The position numbers and the translations under genes are program-made. A stretch of 64,000 nt of DNA from Chamaecrista fasciculata (taxonomy: Eukaryota; Streptophyta; Magnoliopsida; Fabales; Fabaceae), in assembly GCA_003254925.1 (NCBI GenBank), contig QANZ01009168.1:1-64000 (forward strand). The letters are read 5' to 3'. This document shows positions 1 to 10,359 of the stretch, piece after piece; position 1 is the stretch's first letter, and every line of letters begins with the position of its first letter. The notes under the pieces were generated by a model. The model had not been told where the DNA came from and searched no databases. It saw only the letters and a list, made by a program, of their open reading frames with translations.

Positions 1-1700
1 ATGCTCCAAGAGCTCAGAAAGATGCTTATGAGAAGCATCAAAATCTCTCCCTCCGCTCAAAGCTAGCTTGGAGAATGCTCATTGAACATGATTCAACTTG
101 GGCAAAAATCTATTTTCATACATCCACCCTCACCTAGGCCAATATCTCTAATGTTGGCAAGGCCATCTTAAAGGGAGTCAATCTGTTAACACCCTTCCAA
201 ACAAAAATCATTCTTGCGGGAAACACAACTGATTTTTGGAATGATTTTTGGCTCCCCTGTGCCCCCTTCGCACTCTCATCCAAGGTCCTCTCTCCCCTTC
301 TGAAAATTCATCCTTGGTGTCTTCTTATCTTAATAGAGATGGGAGCTGGAAACTTCATTCTCTTTCTGTGCAGCTGCCACCCCATATTCTTCACCTTCTC
401 AACTCAATTCCTAAGAATCCTACCTCAAACCTTCATGACATCAATAATTAGGTCTGTTGCCATAACAATACATTCGATCTAAAAATGATATATAACTCAC
501 TTCTCCCACCTCATCATAATCATTCAAATCTTCAATGTGTTTGGAAGCTCCAATGTCACACAAGAATCAAATTCTTCATCTGGAAACTCATGAATGATGG
601 TCTCCCCTTTGTTTCCAACATCAGATAAAGAGGAGTTATAATACCTGAACACTGCCCTCTTTGTGGTAGCATTCCATAAACATCTGAACACACTTTTATG
701 AATTGTTCTACTGCAATTAGCTCTAGATCCTCTGTTGTCCCTCACTGTGACATTAACAGCACTGCCCTCAATTTCAAATTTTGGGTCAAAGCTAATGCTA
801 CCCTCTCTTCTTGCTCTCTCAACCAAATTCCAAAGGGAACCCTCTTCATCTACCACCTCTGGCACCTATGGATTACTAGAAACAAGAAAATTTTTCAATG
901 CTTCCCATTCTCTCCCTCCCTCATATCCAAAGAAGCAACCATGAAAGCTGTTGATTTTACTTTCCTTGCTTCAAAATCTGGAAAAATTAAATGAAGCACC
1001 ACTATCCTTGTTGGATGGATGCCTCCACCTCCTAACCATTTAAAACTGAACACTGATGGTGCCCATAACCTGGCTTCCAATCATATTGCTGCTGCTGGAA
1101 TCGTTCGTGATGATCATGGAAACTAGATCTTTGGGTTTTCTAAATTTTTGGGCTGTGGTGATGCTTTACTTGTTGAAATTTGGGGCATCAAACTTGGTCT
1201 ATCTTTTTGTGCTTCTAAAGGGCTTACTAACTTAGTTATTGAAACTGATTTTACTGTACCTGCCAATCTTATTCTTAGTCCTAATATCTCTCATACACAC
1301 TCCTTGTATCCTCTGATTATTGCTTGCAGGTCAGGCCTCACTGTGTTGCATACTAGTCTCCAACACATCCATCGTGAGGGCAATATGTGTGCAAACTTTT
1401 TGGCAAAAACAGCTCTTGTTAACAAAACTGGTCTCCAGGAATTCAATGACATGACTCACTACCTTTTGTCTACCTTCAGGTATGATTTTACAAGAAGGAG
1501 ATTTAGTAGAAGATTAGGTGTTGGTTGATGTGTTTTGAGCTGCACTCTTTCAGTTTTCTGTCTCTTCTAGTTTTTCTGTCTTTTCTGGATTTCCTTTGTT
1601 CTTGTGTTGTAATTCTCTGCTTCTTTTGCCCTCTATGTTGCTGTTTTTTCTGTTTGGCTTGTTTGCCTTCTGTTGTGTAATGCTGGTTTATTGAAATAGA
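1..1700 (+). mobile_element. 3' part of an L1-type LINE (zf-RVT linker and RNase H)
   Basis: This is a non-LTR retrotransposon whose 5' part lies outside the window. Bases 1-950 read, across several frames, as the region after the reverse transcriptase, including a zinc-binding zf-RVT segment (VWKLQCHTRIKFFIWKL, then CPLCG and a downstream H...C near 640-700). Bases about 1018-1528 encode a plant LINE RNase H domain: NTDGA gives the first catalytic Asp, VEIWGI the Glu and ETD the next Asp. The last usual Asp position reads CANFLAK, so it is Asn here. The frame is broken by several stops and shifts, so the copy is dead. A T-rich 3' untranslated stretch follows to about 1700. The exact 3' end and the target duplication cannot be fixed because the 5' end is missing. 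Confidence 0.85.
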
Positions 1701-1739
1701 ATCCTCTTTGGTACCTTCAGTTTATACTTAATATCATCT

Positions 1740-2120
1740 AACGTGAGAGAGTTGTCAATCCATAGTTTTCATACTCTTATTAAAGTAAAACATATCAAAG
1801 TAATAGTTTCAAGGAGCTATCCTATTCCAAATGGGAAGGCATATTCGTATGTAAGTTGTTAATGAAGAATAGTCAAATTGGAATGCACCACTGTATTTTA
1901 AAAATGGAAGGATAGTTCATAATTAAGTTATATGCCACAAATATAACATGTTGCTCACAATGAAATAAATATTATAAAAGCCTCAGCCTACTTGATCAGG
2001 TGAATGGTTGTTTGTATTCAAATCAACTAAAAGGAAGTGAAAGCTTACATCACATAAGATGGCATACAAAAGCAAACTATCCCTATGGAGAAATTAATAG
2101 TTGTTAGTCAGAATGCACAA
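1740..2120. other. Intergenic stretch, nothing recognised
   Basis: AT-rich single-copy-looking DNA between the LINE and the next repeat. I see no open reading frame, tRNA or repeat structure here. Confidence 0.5.
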
Positions 2121-2124
2121 GGAA

Positions 2125-3550
2125 AATATACCAAGAGGGGGGTGAATTGGTATTTCAAAACTTTTTCTAAGTTAAAAACAAGTTTTAACAAAATTCCTTA
2201 AAATAGTTACTCAAAACAATCCCTCTAATATAAATTCCTTAGAACAGTTCCTTTAAACAGTTTCTTTCAGAACAAGGCTTCTTAGCAATAACAAATATGC
2301 TTAAGATCACAGATACTCAGATAAAGCAAACACTTAAGCAAGACAGATATATATGTATATAAACAGATTGCTAATGAAAGAAAACTAATCCTTAACTCAA
2401 AAGATAAATGCGGAATATAAAGGAGAAAGGATAAGGAACAAGACACAGCAGATTTATTCTGGTTCAGAATAAGATACTAGTCCTATAAAGAACTTTCTCT
2501 TAAACCTACGTCCAGTCCCCAAGCACAAAGCAAGGGATTTTTATATCATTGCTGGGCAAACTAACCAAATTACAATTGGCACTCAACCATTTACAGTTTC
2601 CCAAACCACAAGTCCTCACGGGTAACAAAACGGTTCCTCACAACAACTCCTCTTACAGTGCAACCACTCACGGATAACCACTATAGGGTTTCACAACAAC
2701 CGAGGGCAGGCAACCTATTACCACTAGGAGGTATACGAACGAATCAGAAGATATGAGATGAAAGAAATTGGTTCTCTCACAGAGAGATAGGTTCACACAC
2801 AAAGGTGAATTGTCATAAAGACTAATCCCACAAAGGGTTCTCACAAAGAGTTTTCGCACTTAGCAGCTTTAGCACTTAGCAATCGCATCTTCAACACTTG
2901 AATTCTTCATCTTTTATAGAGAGCAGCTTCAGTAGCTTGAATAGGAAATATTCTTCAGCTTTGAATACTCCAACAACTAGGAACAATAGTATCTTCAACA
3001 TATTTGATTTGTTTTTCGCCTTCTTTAAAGTCTTGACTGAATTTCCATGTTGCTCATATGATAATAATGACATATAGAGGTTGAGCTTTAATCAGCAGGT
3101 GAAAACTTTCCTTAAGATAGTTCCTTGACCTGCGGAATAGGAGCAATTAGCAGAAATCTTTCCAAAAATAGATTTAGCATTAAATAATAATCTCAACGGA
3201 CAGCTTAAACTTTCCAAAATATATATAACACAGAGTTATTGCAATGAGGCACGTTTTGCACTTGAAATAAATCAGATATAAAGATTATAACAAAACTTAG
3301 AAAGTTTCATAAACAGTTCCTTCAATCATAGCGATAATCAAGGAACAGGAATAATTCCCAGATTTCTTTTCTTCTTTAGATAGATTAACACATAATCACT
3401 GATTTTATACTTATTGAAATTCTGATTCTAATCAATCATGATCTATCGATTATGTCGAAATAAATAAAGCAATAATCCAAGACATAAACGATCTTTCAAA
3501 ATAAGAAACTTATTATTTATACAGTAATCAAAAATATATCAAGCCAATAT
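2125..3550. repeat. Unclassified dispersed plant repeat
   Basis: The block opens with the phrase aagaggggggtgaattggta at 2134 and later has a run about a frame followed by cctacgtccagtccccaagc near 2502-2521. Both phrases are familiar from a non-coding repeat seen in many dicot genomes. No coding capacity is visible, and I found no clear terminal repeats, so class and exact ends are not assigned. The 2450-2850 part is less AT-rich than its surroundings. Confidence 0.4.
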
Positions 3551-4029
3551 TAATGTACATATATATATATATATCATTTAAAAGAATTTTTGGCAATTAT
3601 CAAAATAAACACATTTAATAAAATAACCAACTAAACATTATTCTATATTTATTAACGTTAATTAACTCATATTCTATCGCTTAATAAAATGAAATTATCT
3701 ATACAAAATTTATCCCAACAATAGCAAATGTAGGCTAAAAATTTCCTCAGAAATCAGAGTGATTACGCTAGAAAGCAACAGAATAATCCATCTTGAAGGC
3801 AAGCAGCTATAAAAAGAAAATGCTCCAGTTCCCTGTAGACAGAAAATATATATATATATATATATAAATGATGGATCATTAACAATAGCAAATTAAACTC
3901 TACAAAATCAACAGTCATATCTTGAAGTAGTCCTTTATGAACATAGCAGAGTATAATGAGTGAAGTAATCAAATTAATTTTTATTTCCTCAAAGGATACA
4001 AAGTAAATCAAAAGAATAAAATAAATACC

Positions 4030-4330
4030 ATATAATTGCCACAAAGGATACAAAGTACCGGACATTGCTGATGGTGCCCTCCACCGTTTCGACGGTAGAG
4101 ATTCAAAACGCAGACTAAAGCTCAAATTGCAGCATACCTCACAAACCCTAAGTGTTTCAGGTTTTGATTCTTCCTCTCAAACTCCGTTGTCTGAAAAATA
4201 ACCAAAGAAACAACATTGATCATAGAAACAACATCGATTATAGAAATTAACATCTCGCAAATCATGATTATGGTAATGAAGAAGTGGTTGAATATTACTA
4301 ACCTTGTAGGAAGCCATTGGTTGAATATTA
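4030..4330 (-). pseudogene. REF/SRPP (rubber elongation factor-like) pseudogene fragment
   Basis: On the minus strand an ATG exon at about 4326-4312 reads MASYK and ends in a GTTAGT donor. A second exon starts after a TTTTTCAG acceptor near 4190 and reads TTEFERKNQNLKHLGFVRYA, continuing AI, a stop, then ALVCVLN. A frame-shifted STVETVEGTISNV follows. In the REF/SRPP family (small rubber particle and lipid-droplet stress proteins) LKxLGFVRxAAxxAL and the later TVEGTxxNVxGPVY are the conserved blocks, separated by about 15 residues that are missing here. So the copy has an in-frame stop and an internal deletion, and the downstream exons are not found. The retained intron argues against a retrocopy. 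Confidence is good for the family and for its being dead. Confidence 0.75.
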
Positions 4331-4399
4331 AGGATCAATTATTTTAGCCTCCACGTTCGATTCGGAAAGTGAGTTGATATTGATGTTGCGGAATCGAAA

Positions 4400-4850
4400 A
4401 GTGAATCAGAATCAGAAAGTGAATCGGAATAGATTATTAACATAACAGGGAGGGAGGCTTTGGATTTATGAGGCAGAGGCTAAAGCGTAGGCACAAGTAG
4501 GCACAAGTAGCCCAGTTAGTAGGTTACTCTATATTTTATTTCCAAATTCAAATGATGTATTTTTAGGGGGTGAAAAAACAAATTAAAACTGGGAGTGTGC
4601 ATATATAATTGCAGAATTTTGTTTATTAACCACTAAAAGTCCAAAACTCATTTTTGTTCTCTTTTAAACAATTTTTTAATTAGTCATTCTTAATTTTTAT
4701 TAATGATTTCTCAGTTTCTCACAATTTTTTTTCTATTGTCAAATTTTAATCGATGATATGAATGTCACTTTAACAATTTTTTCTTTTCTATTTTGTTTCA
4801 CTATTTTGATGTTTCAACTTTTTAAAAAGAAATAACAAATAACAAATTTA
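4400..4850. other. AT-rich intergenic DNA
   Basis: Probably includes the former promoter of the REF-like pseudogene on the minus strand. It then becomes AT-rich sequence with no visible gene or repeat structure. Confidence 0.4.
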
Positions 4851-4898
4851 AAGTTGATGCTACACCATTTTGAAAAGTTGATGCTACACCATTTTGAA
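4851..4898. repeat. Two 24-bp direct repeats
   Basis: The 24-bp unit starting aagttgatgctacaccattt is present twice head to tail (4851-4874, 4875-4898). Degenerate partial copies follow near 4899-4930 and 4990-5005. Confidence 0.85.
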
Positions 4899-5290
4899 AA
4901 GTTGTGCATATATAATTGCTACACCATTTTCTTTTTTTTGAAAAGAAAGATCCTTTTGAAAAAAAGTTAATGTACAAATAACAAATTTAAAGTTGATGCT
5001 ACAACTTTAAAGTTGTAGTCTTTATTTATTTGATGTTTTGATTTTTTTGTTAGCCACTTGATTTCTGAAATTTAGTCTCGATTAATCTGAATTTAACCCG
5101 TGTCATACATTTAATTATGATTAGAGAATCTCTTAATTAAAATAATTTTAATTATATTCATAAAATTTTAAACTTAATTAAAACCTGACTTATGCGATAT
5201 CAAGTCACTTATCACTTGACCAACCTTTGGTTGGATAATATTTTGATGATTTTGAATATTAAACTTAATAATTGTGTTAGTTTGTTAAAG

Positions 5291-5366
5291 GTTGTGGTTT
5301 TGAGGGTGTCATTGCACTGCAAGGGGTGTGCAGCGAAAGTTAGCAAACACATTTCAAAAATGGAAG
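5291..5366 (+). pseudogene. Orphan exon of a heavy-metal-associated (HMA) protein
   Basis: Seventy-six bases after an AG acceptor and before an AG|GTCAGA donor-like site encode VVVLRVSLHCKGCAAKVSKH and then ISKMEG. This is the first half of an HMA fold with the metal-binding Cys-Lys-Gly-Cys. In the plant heavy-metal-associated isoprenylated and NaKR-type proteins an exon ends at the same MEG position. No neighbouring exon (the expected VTSF.. continuation or an N-terminal part) is found within about 1 kb. It is probably a remnant or transposed exon. It could instead be one exon of a gene with very long introns, which I think less likely. Confidence 0.6.
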
Positions 5367-5401
5367 GTCAGATTGATTGATTTATTATGAAGTTAGTTTA
5401 A

Positions 5402-5620
5402 GATGCAAAGTTTAATTCTTGACATGGGATGCAATTGTTGATGTGACATAATTATAGTTATTGATATAATTTAATGCTGAAAAATAATAAAAAAATAATA
5501 ATTTTTTCAATCAATCAAAACTGTGTATGAAATCACATCATAACTAACTCATTCACGTGTAATTATATTATTGGCTCATAACCTATTGCATCCCATGTCA
5601 AGAATTGCATTATAGACATA
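5402..5620. mobile_element. MITE with 22-bp inverted repeats
   Basis: A 22-bp inverted repeat (5414-5435 and 5585-5606, core ttcttgacatgggatgcaat) brackets AT-rich non-coding DNA. The inner part around 5470-5545 matches a segment at 33720-33790 (ending in gtgtatgaaatcacatca), so the family has at least two members in the window. Confidence 0.75.
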
Positions 5621-6469
5621 CCCTTTTATTATGATCATTTCAATTGTATGTGGTCATTAATTAATTAGCTTTATACCAATAATTAAATTTAGCAAATCAG
5701 AAATAATGTTGAAATTAAATATTTTGTGACCTACAAAAATCATTAGCGTTAAACATGGCGAGGAGATTGTATTTTTGTGGATATGATTCCAAATTTCTAA
5801 TATGATTATTGCATTGGTCTTCCTATATGTCCAAGTCTTTACACTTTTCAGTGATACTAGAATTATTGTCATCATTGAAATATAGCATAATGGAAGTTCA
5901 ATCAGCCTACTCCTCCTAGCAAGGTCAGCAATTTCAACTCCACATACACTCACCCAAAATATCTCCAAAATTTGACTTTATTATTATTTTGAGTGTTAGT
6001 TGTACCCCAAACATTTTTTTTAGTTAATTATACCTATAATATTTCACATTTTAATCAGTTGTACTCCAATCCCTAATTCCGTTAGTAAAATTAGCAGAAA
6101 AAAGTTGATGTATGAGGTGACTCAGTTGATGGTTGCTGAGATGATATATTTTTCTTTTGTTTTAAGATCTTTCAATTTCTATTATTTAAAAAATTTTTAT
6201 TCTCTCAAAATTTTTCTTTCACATAAATCTTGTTTGTCATATTTAACAAGTTCATGCAACTCAAAAAAAAAATCTCTTTCCAGCGACCCAAGTGTAAGCC
6301 CAATAATAGCGAAGGTTGGGCCGTTAAGTAAATCAATCAGAAGTTCAAGCCCATATATTTATATATATATATATAAAGTATCAGAAGTTGAATCTTTTCC
6401 TGCTTTCTCATCATAATTTGCAAAATGAGAGGGACTTTTCTAATTGTAACAGTGTAAGTACTGAAGATT

Positions 6470-6700
6470 AAAATAAAAATTTGGTTCCAAAAAGATTACA
6501 GAGCTAACAAATCAGTCCCTAAAAGATTAAAATACATAATTTAATTCATTAAAGATCAAAACAGTATACTTAGCTTATTAATTCTTTTTGTGGTTTTAAT
6601 AATATACCATTTTGATCTTTCAAGGATAAAAAAGTATACCTTTCAATCTTTTAGGGACTAAACTATGTATTTTAATCTTTCAAGAATTGAATTGTCANTT
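6470..6700. mobile_element. Foldback/MITE element with imperfect arms
   Basis: Left-arm sequence near 6510-6560 (cagtccctaaaagattaaaa) returns inverted near 6640-6680 (aatcttttagggactaaact). The centre is at about 6585. An ambiguous base N lies at 6698, where the distal right arm should continue. Confidence 0.6.
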
Positions 6701-6754
6701 ATAGCGTATTCATGCATATAAATTATATTATTTATATATATGGATTCATGGTAG

Positions 6755-6928
6755 TAAAACGTGCGGTTTGGTTCGGTTTGATAAACCGCCACCGAACCGA
6801 ACCGCCAAAAAATAACAAAAATGAAACCAAACCAAACCATTTGAATGTCGGTTTTGTTGCGGTTTGGTTCGGTTTGGTTCGGTTTAGTTCGGTTCAATCG
6901 GTTTGGTTCGGTTTTAAACACCCCTAAA
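6755..6928. mobile_element. CGGTTTGGTTCGG-type MITE
   Basis: Reiterated ggtttggttcggtttggttc on both sides of a short spacer, in inverted arrangement (6758-6808 against 6860-6915). This is the common plant MITE type with oligomeric CGGTTTGGTTCGG arms. It is non-coding. Confidence 0.75.
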
Positions 6929-7202
6929 TCTAATAGTCTCTTAAAGGAGTGAATTGTTAATTTACTCTATATAAATCCTATTTTCTGGCATGGTGGGTTG
7001 GATATATTAGGATTAGGTGAAACACAATGCAAATAAAAGCCTCGAAGTAGGTATCCTACTCCCACCCCAAAACATCTCTTGCAAATTTTAATTGGTCAAA
7101 TATCTGGTGAGAATTCATTGGTCGAAGTAGCATATTACTGATAGTGGAACTGATGATCTAAGCTTTAAAATAAACATTAATATGCATATACATATACGTG
7201 TA

Positions 7203-7384
7203 CTAGGGGCTTTGCGTGCCCTAACGAGCACGCAAATATGTATGTAAAATAAGTAAGGGACTAAATTGTTAACTTAGTAAGGAAAAAGAGACCAAATAGT
7301 AAATTTTCTCTTATTTTTAATTTCATAGACTATATAGTTTAAATCATGGACGACCAGAAAGGGGTGGAGCCATATAATATAAGA
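7203..7384 (-). mobile_element. Complete non-autonomous Helitron, 182 bp (copy 1)
   Basis: Read on the minus strand the element begins TCTTATATTATATGG and ends with the hairpin GCGTGC-loop-GCACGC followed by AAAGCCCCTAG. It lies exactly between an A and a T. TC at the 5' end, a GC-rich hairpin about 10 bp before a CTRR end, and A/T insertion without target duplication are the defining Helitron features. A second full copy is at 53451-53630. No RepHel coding sequence is present, so movement would have depended on an autonomous relative. Confidence 0.85.
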
Positions 7385-7587
7385 TGTATATTTTGGGAAA
7401 TGCCAAATTTGAGTTGTTGTCTATACAACAGCTTAATTGTTATCAGAAAATTCTTTACTTGTGAATATACCAACAGCCACGCTCCATTCTCTTCCCATAT
7501 AAATAAGAAAATGGAAAACTATGAGGAATCAGGTAAAAGTGACAAAACAGACAGGAAAAACGAAGCAATTGCAAAACTATAAAAAAA

Positions 7588-8060
7588 ATGGTGAATACAC
7601 TCCTTTCAATTATCAAACTTCACAAATATCCTCGTTCAATTATGACCTAGTTATAAATAACTTCATCAATTGTCAAACTTAGCAAATACACTCCTTTAGC
7701 AACACATTTTTTGAACTTTCACAATATTAAAAAGTTTAGCATTTTTTAATTATTTTAACTTTTTACCATATAGACAAATCTTAAAAACAATTAAATATGT
7801 ATACATAGAAATGTTATGTAAAAACTATGTGCAAAATTAGAGTTAAATAATATAATGTGAAGGTTCAAGAGATTATTTGCTAAATTTAATAACTCAAGGG
7901 GTATTTATAATTAAACTATAGTTAAAGAAAGCTACTTGGTAGATTTGATAGTTCAGAGAGTTATTTGCAATTAGACCAAGAGTTGAAGGGGATTATTTTG
8001 AAAGTTGAGGGAGCTACATGCAACTAATCCATTGTTGAAAGGGGTATTTGCATTTTTGTT
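7588..8060. mobile_element. MITE with long degenerate inverted arms
   Basis: The phrase aatacactcctttcaattat with relatives (caaacttagcaaatacactc) on the left is mirrored on the right by blocks such as gagagttatttgcaattaga and gaaaggggtatttgcatttt. The element ends about 90 bp upstream of the TATA box of the uclacyanin gene, so it may form part of that promoter region. Confidence 0.65.
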
Positions 8061-8149
8061 TTCCTAAAACATTCTCTAAGTTGCATGACTACACCAACTC
8101 CAATGTCTAAATGACTACATCAGCAGCACCTCCTTCTCTTTTGCCTCAC

Positions 8150-8159
8150 TATATATAAA
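8150..8159 (+). promoter_or_regulatory. TATA box of the uclacyanin gene
   Basis: tatatataaa lies 102 bp before the start codon at 8261. With a usual 25-35 bp spacing, transcription would start near 8185 and give a 5' leader of about 75 bases. Confidence 0.6.
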
Positions 8160-8260
8160 CCAATCTACAGTCAGGAAAATGTCTCATAGATATCTACCAA
8201 AAAAAACTCTAATCATTCTTCATATCTTGAGACTCTTGTCTGATATTTCATACACAGAAG

Positions 8261-9510
8261 ATGGCAAACATGTCTGTCCTTGAATTCATCTTCATCAGGG
8301 CATCTTTGGCAGCTATACTCATTCAAATCACCATGGCCACAAATCATACTGTTGGAGGACCAAATGGTGGGTGGGATACAAGCTCAAACCTTCAAGCATG
8401 GGCATCATCCCAAAAGTTTTCTGTGGGAGACAATCTCAGTAAGCCACTTGCATGCATCCATTAAGCATATATCTTACTGAAGTAGATCCTTTGCAATGCA
8501 CTGCAATTTAGAGAGAGAAAGAGAGAATTAGAGAGAGAAATGTGGGCTCCACTAATATTTTCTCTCTCTAACTCTTTCTTTCTCTCTCTAAACTGCCATG
8601 CATTACACTGTAGAGGATCCGGGTCCTATATCTTACTTGTGCTTTCATCAATTTTGAGAACCGATACTCTGTAATTGAAGATCTTGAATTTCTCTGTAAT
8701 TTAGACAAGTCTATGCATCTGATAGCTTTGCATTTTTAAAAATGCAGTGTTTCATTTAACACTAGTGAGGGAAATTTGTCTAATTACAGGGAACTTCAAG
8801 TTCCTCAATTACAGAGAATCTGTTCTCATCAATTTCTATAGCAACACGTTTCTTTTAGATTGAACAACATTTTCTGTTAAGTTAATGACATTGATATATA
8901 TATGTATGTATATGCAGTTTTCCAATACCCGCCAAACCACAATGTGATTGAAGTTACAAAGCCAGACTATGATTCCTGCCAGCCAACGAAACCAATCCAA
9001 TCTTACAATGATGGCACCACAACCATTCCTCTCGCTTCGCCAGGAAAAAGGTACTTCATCTGTGGATCATTAGGACATTGCAGCCAAGGTATGAAGCTTG
9101 AAATAGACACTCTTGCGAGCGCAACATCTTCCACGTCCCCGGAATTATCTCCTTCACCAGCGGCTTCCCCTGTGATCCCTGTTATTCCTTCCATTGAATC
9201 TCCAGAATCTAACTCGCCAGCTGAATCTCCAGAGTTTACTAACTCACCGGCTGAATCTCCAGATTTTACTGACTCACCAGCTGAATCTCCGGAAGATATT
9301 CCGACAACACCCAGCCCATTATTTGAAACGCATCCGGTTAGTCCTACATCCTCCCCAATCATTCCTTCCACTGAAAATACAGCTGCTGACTCACCTCTAG
9401 CTCAGAGTCAGAAGTCACTGGACCCATCAACTGCATCAGCTAAGAAAGGAAACCTACAGGCCTTCATTGTGACTATATTTAGCTTTTCATTGGTGCTTCT
9501 AGCCTTCTAG
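8261..9510 (+). CDS. Uclacyanin-type blue copper protein (phytocyanin), GPI-anchored, 2 exons
   Basis: Exons 8261-8438 and 8918-9510 join in frame (CTC A|TT TTC) to give 256 residues. A signal peptide covers residues 1-27. A phytocyanin domain follows (TNHTVGGPNGGWD to about residue 123), then a Pro/Ser/Glu-rich arabinogalactan-type linker with three SPAESP-type repeats, then a hydrophobic tail FIVTIFSFSLVLLAF typical of a GPI-anchor signal. The four type I copper ligands are all present: His67 (NHNV), Cys108, His113 and Met118 in FICGSLGHCSQGM, with Cys80/Cys114 as the disulfide pair. That separates it from early-nodulin-like proteins, which lack the ligands. The expected place is the outer face of the plasma membrane or wall, with small electron-transfer chemistry. 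The single intron is at the usual phytocyanin position and holds two MITEs. Confidence 0.93.
8483..8628. mobile_element. GGATCC-end MITE in the uclacyanin intron
   Basis: Inverted ends: gatcctttgcaatgcactgc on the left, and gcattacactgtagaggatc on the right (near 8600-8620). A purine/pyrimidine-rich core of ttagagagagaaa against tctctctctaa surrounds gtgggctccac. The same design recurs at 25800-25950 and 27836-27990. Confidence 0.75.
8656..8834. mobile_element. MITE with about 52-bp inverted arms in the uclacyanin intron
   Basis: The left arm opens gagaaccgatactctgtaat and the right arm closes attacagagaatctgttctc. The arms pair over roughly 52 bp with a few mismatches. A related single arm (gaatttcaagaagggcaatt) lies in formin intron 2 near 24444-24475. 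Confidence 0.8.
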
Positions 9511-10359
9511 AGGTAGGAGGAATCTTTAGTCAAGTCATTGTTAGTGAGCTACTTGTGTGTGAGAGCTTTCTGTTGTTTTCTCTTTGTTGTTGTGGTTACA
9601 ACATGTCAATTTCAGATATATGAGTGTGCTTTACTGGTTTTAGAAAAATCATCTCTTGTCAAAGATTTGATTTTATGTCATTAGTCATAACCTAATTCTC
9701 AACCTGCTTTTCACATCATCATACCAAAAGTAAAAGCTGGAAGCATTCTAATAAGTCTCTGCTTTAAGAATGTTTAACTCAAAAGGAAAACCTAGATGAC
9801 TCTGTGAACTACTATCATACTCTGGAAGAAGAATATTATATATGTCTTGGAAATAGTCCCGTTATTGAGGGGCAAATACAGATAGTTTAACTAAAAGAAG
9901 AACTGGCTAAATTCACCTTCAATTTTTTATCCTGCAACAGTCTGACTTCTAAATTCTGGAAGGCAGGTTACTAGCTTTTTGAGTTTCTTGTTTAAATATC
10001 CAAATAATTACCACTAATGGCTACTCAGAGATAGTTATAAGTCTTATACTTCCAGAATTCATATCTTAATCATCGTATTGCTGGCTTCTATTGAAGGTCA
10101 CTACGAGAAATTCATAAAAGATGGGACAAGAGAAATTAGACCTACATCGCGTCAACTTTCAAACACGAAATAAAGCATGTCCTTATTACAGTTTAGAAGG
10201 TATCAGCACAAACACGTCTTCGTAATCAGTTTCCAAATATAGGGTTTCCACATCGGAATCTCACTTTAGGAAGCACACATGGACACAATCTTGCACAAAA
10301 CTATAATACAAGCAAAGCACACAGACAGCAAAGCAGTGGATGCTAAGTTGCTAACCACT

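Noticed and set aside
5657-5968. 103-codon minus-strand frame
   Set aside because: No recognisable domain, no splice or promoter context, AT-driven composition after residue 50.
7346-7582. 78-codon frame starting MDDQKGVEPY
   Set aside because: It begins inside Helitron copy 1 and runs into unique DNA; no conservation or codon signal.
9003-9371. Antisense frame over the uclacyanin linker
   Set aside because: It mirrors the Pro/Ser/Glu repeats of the real gene.
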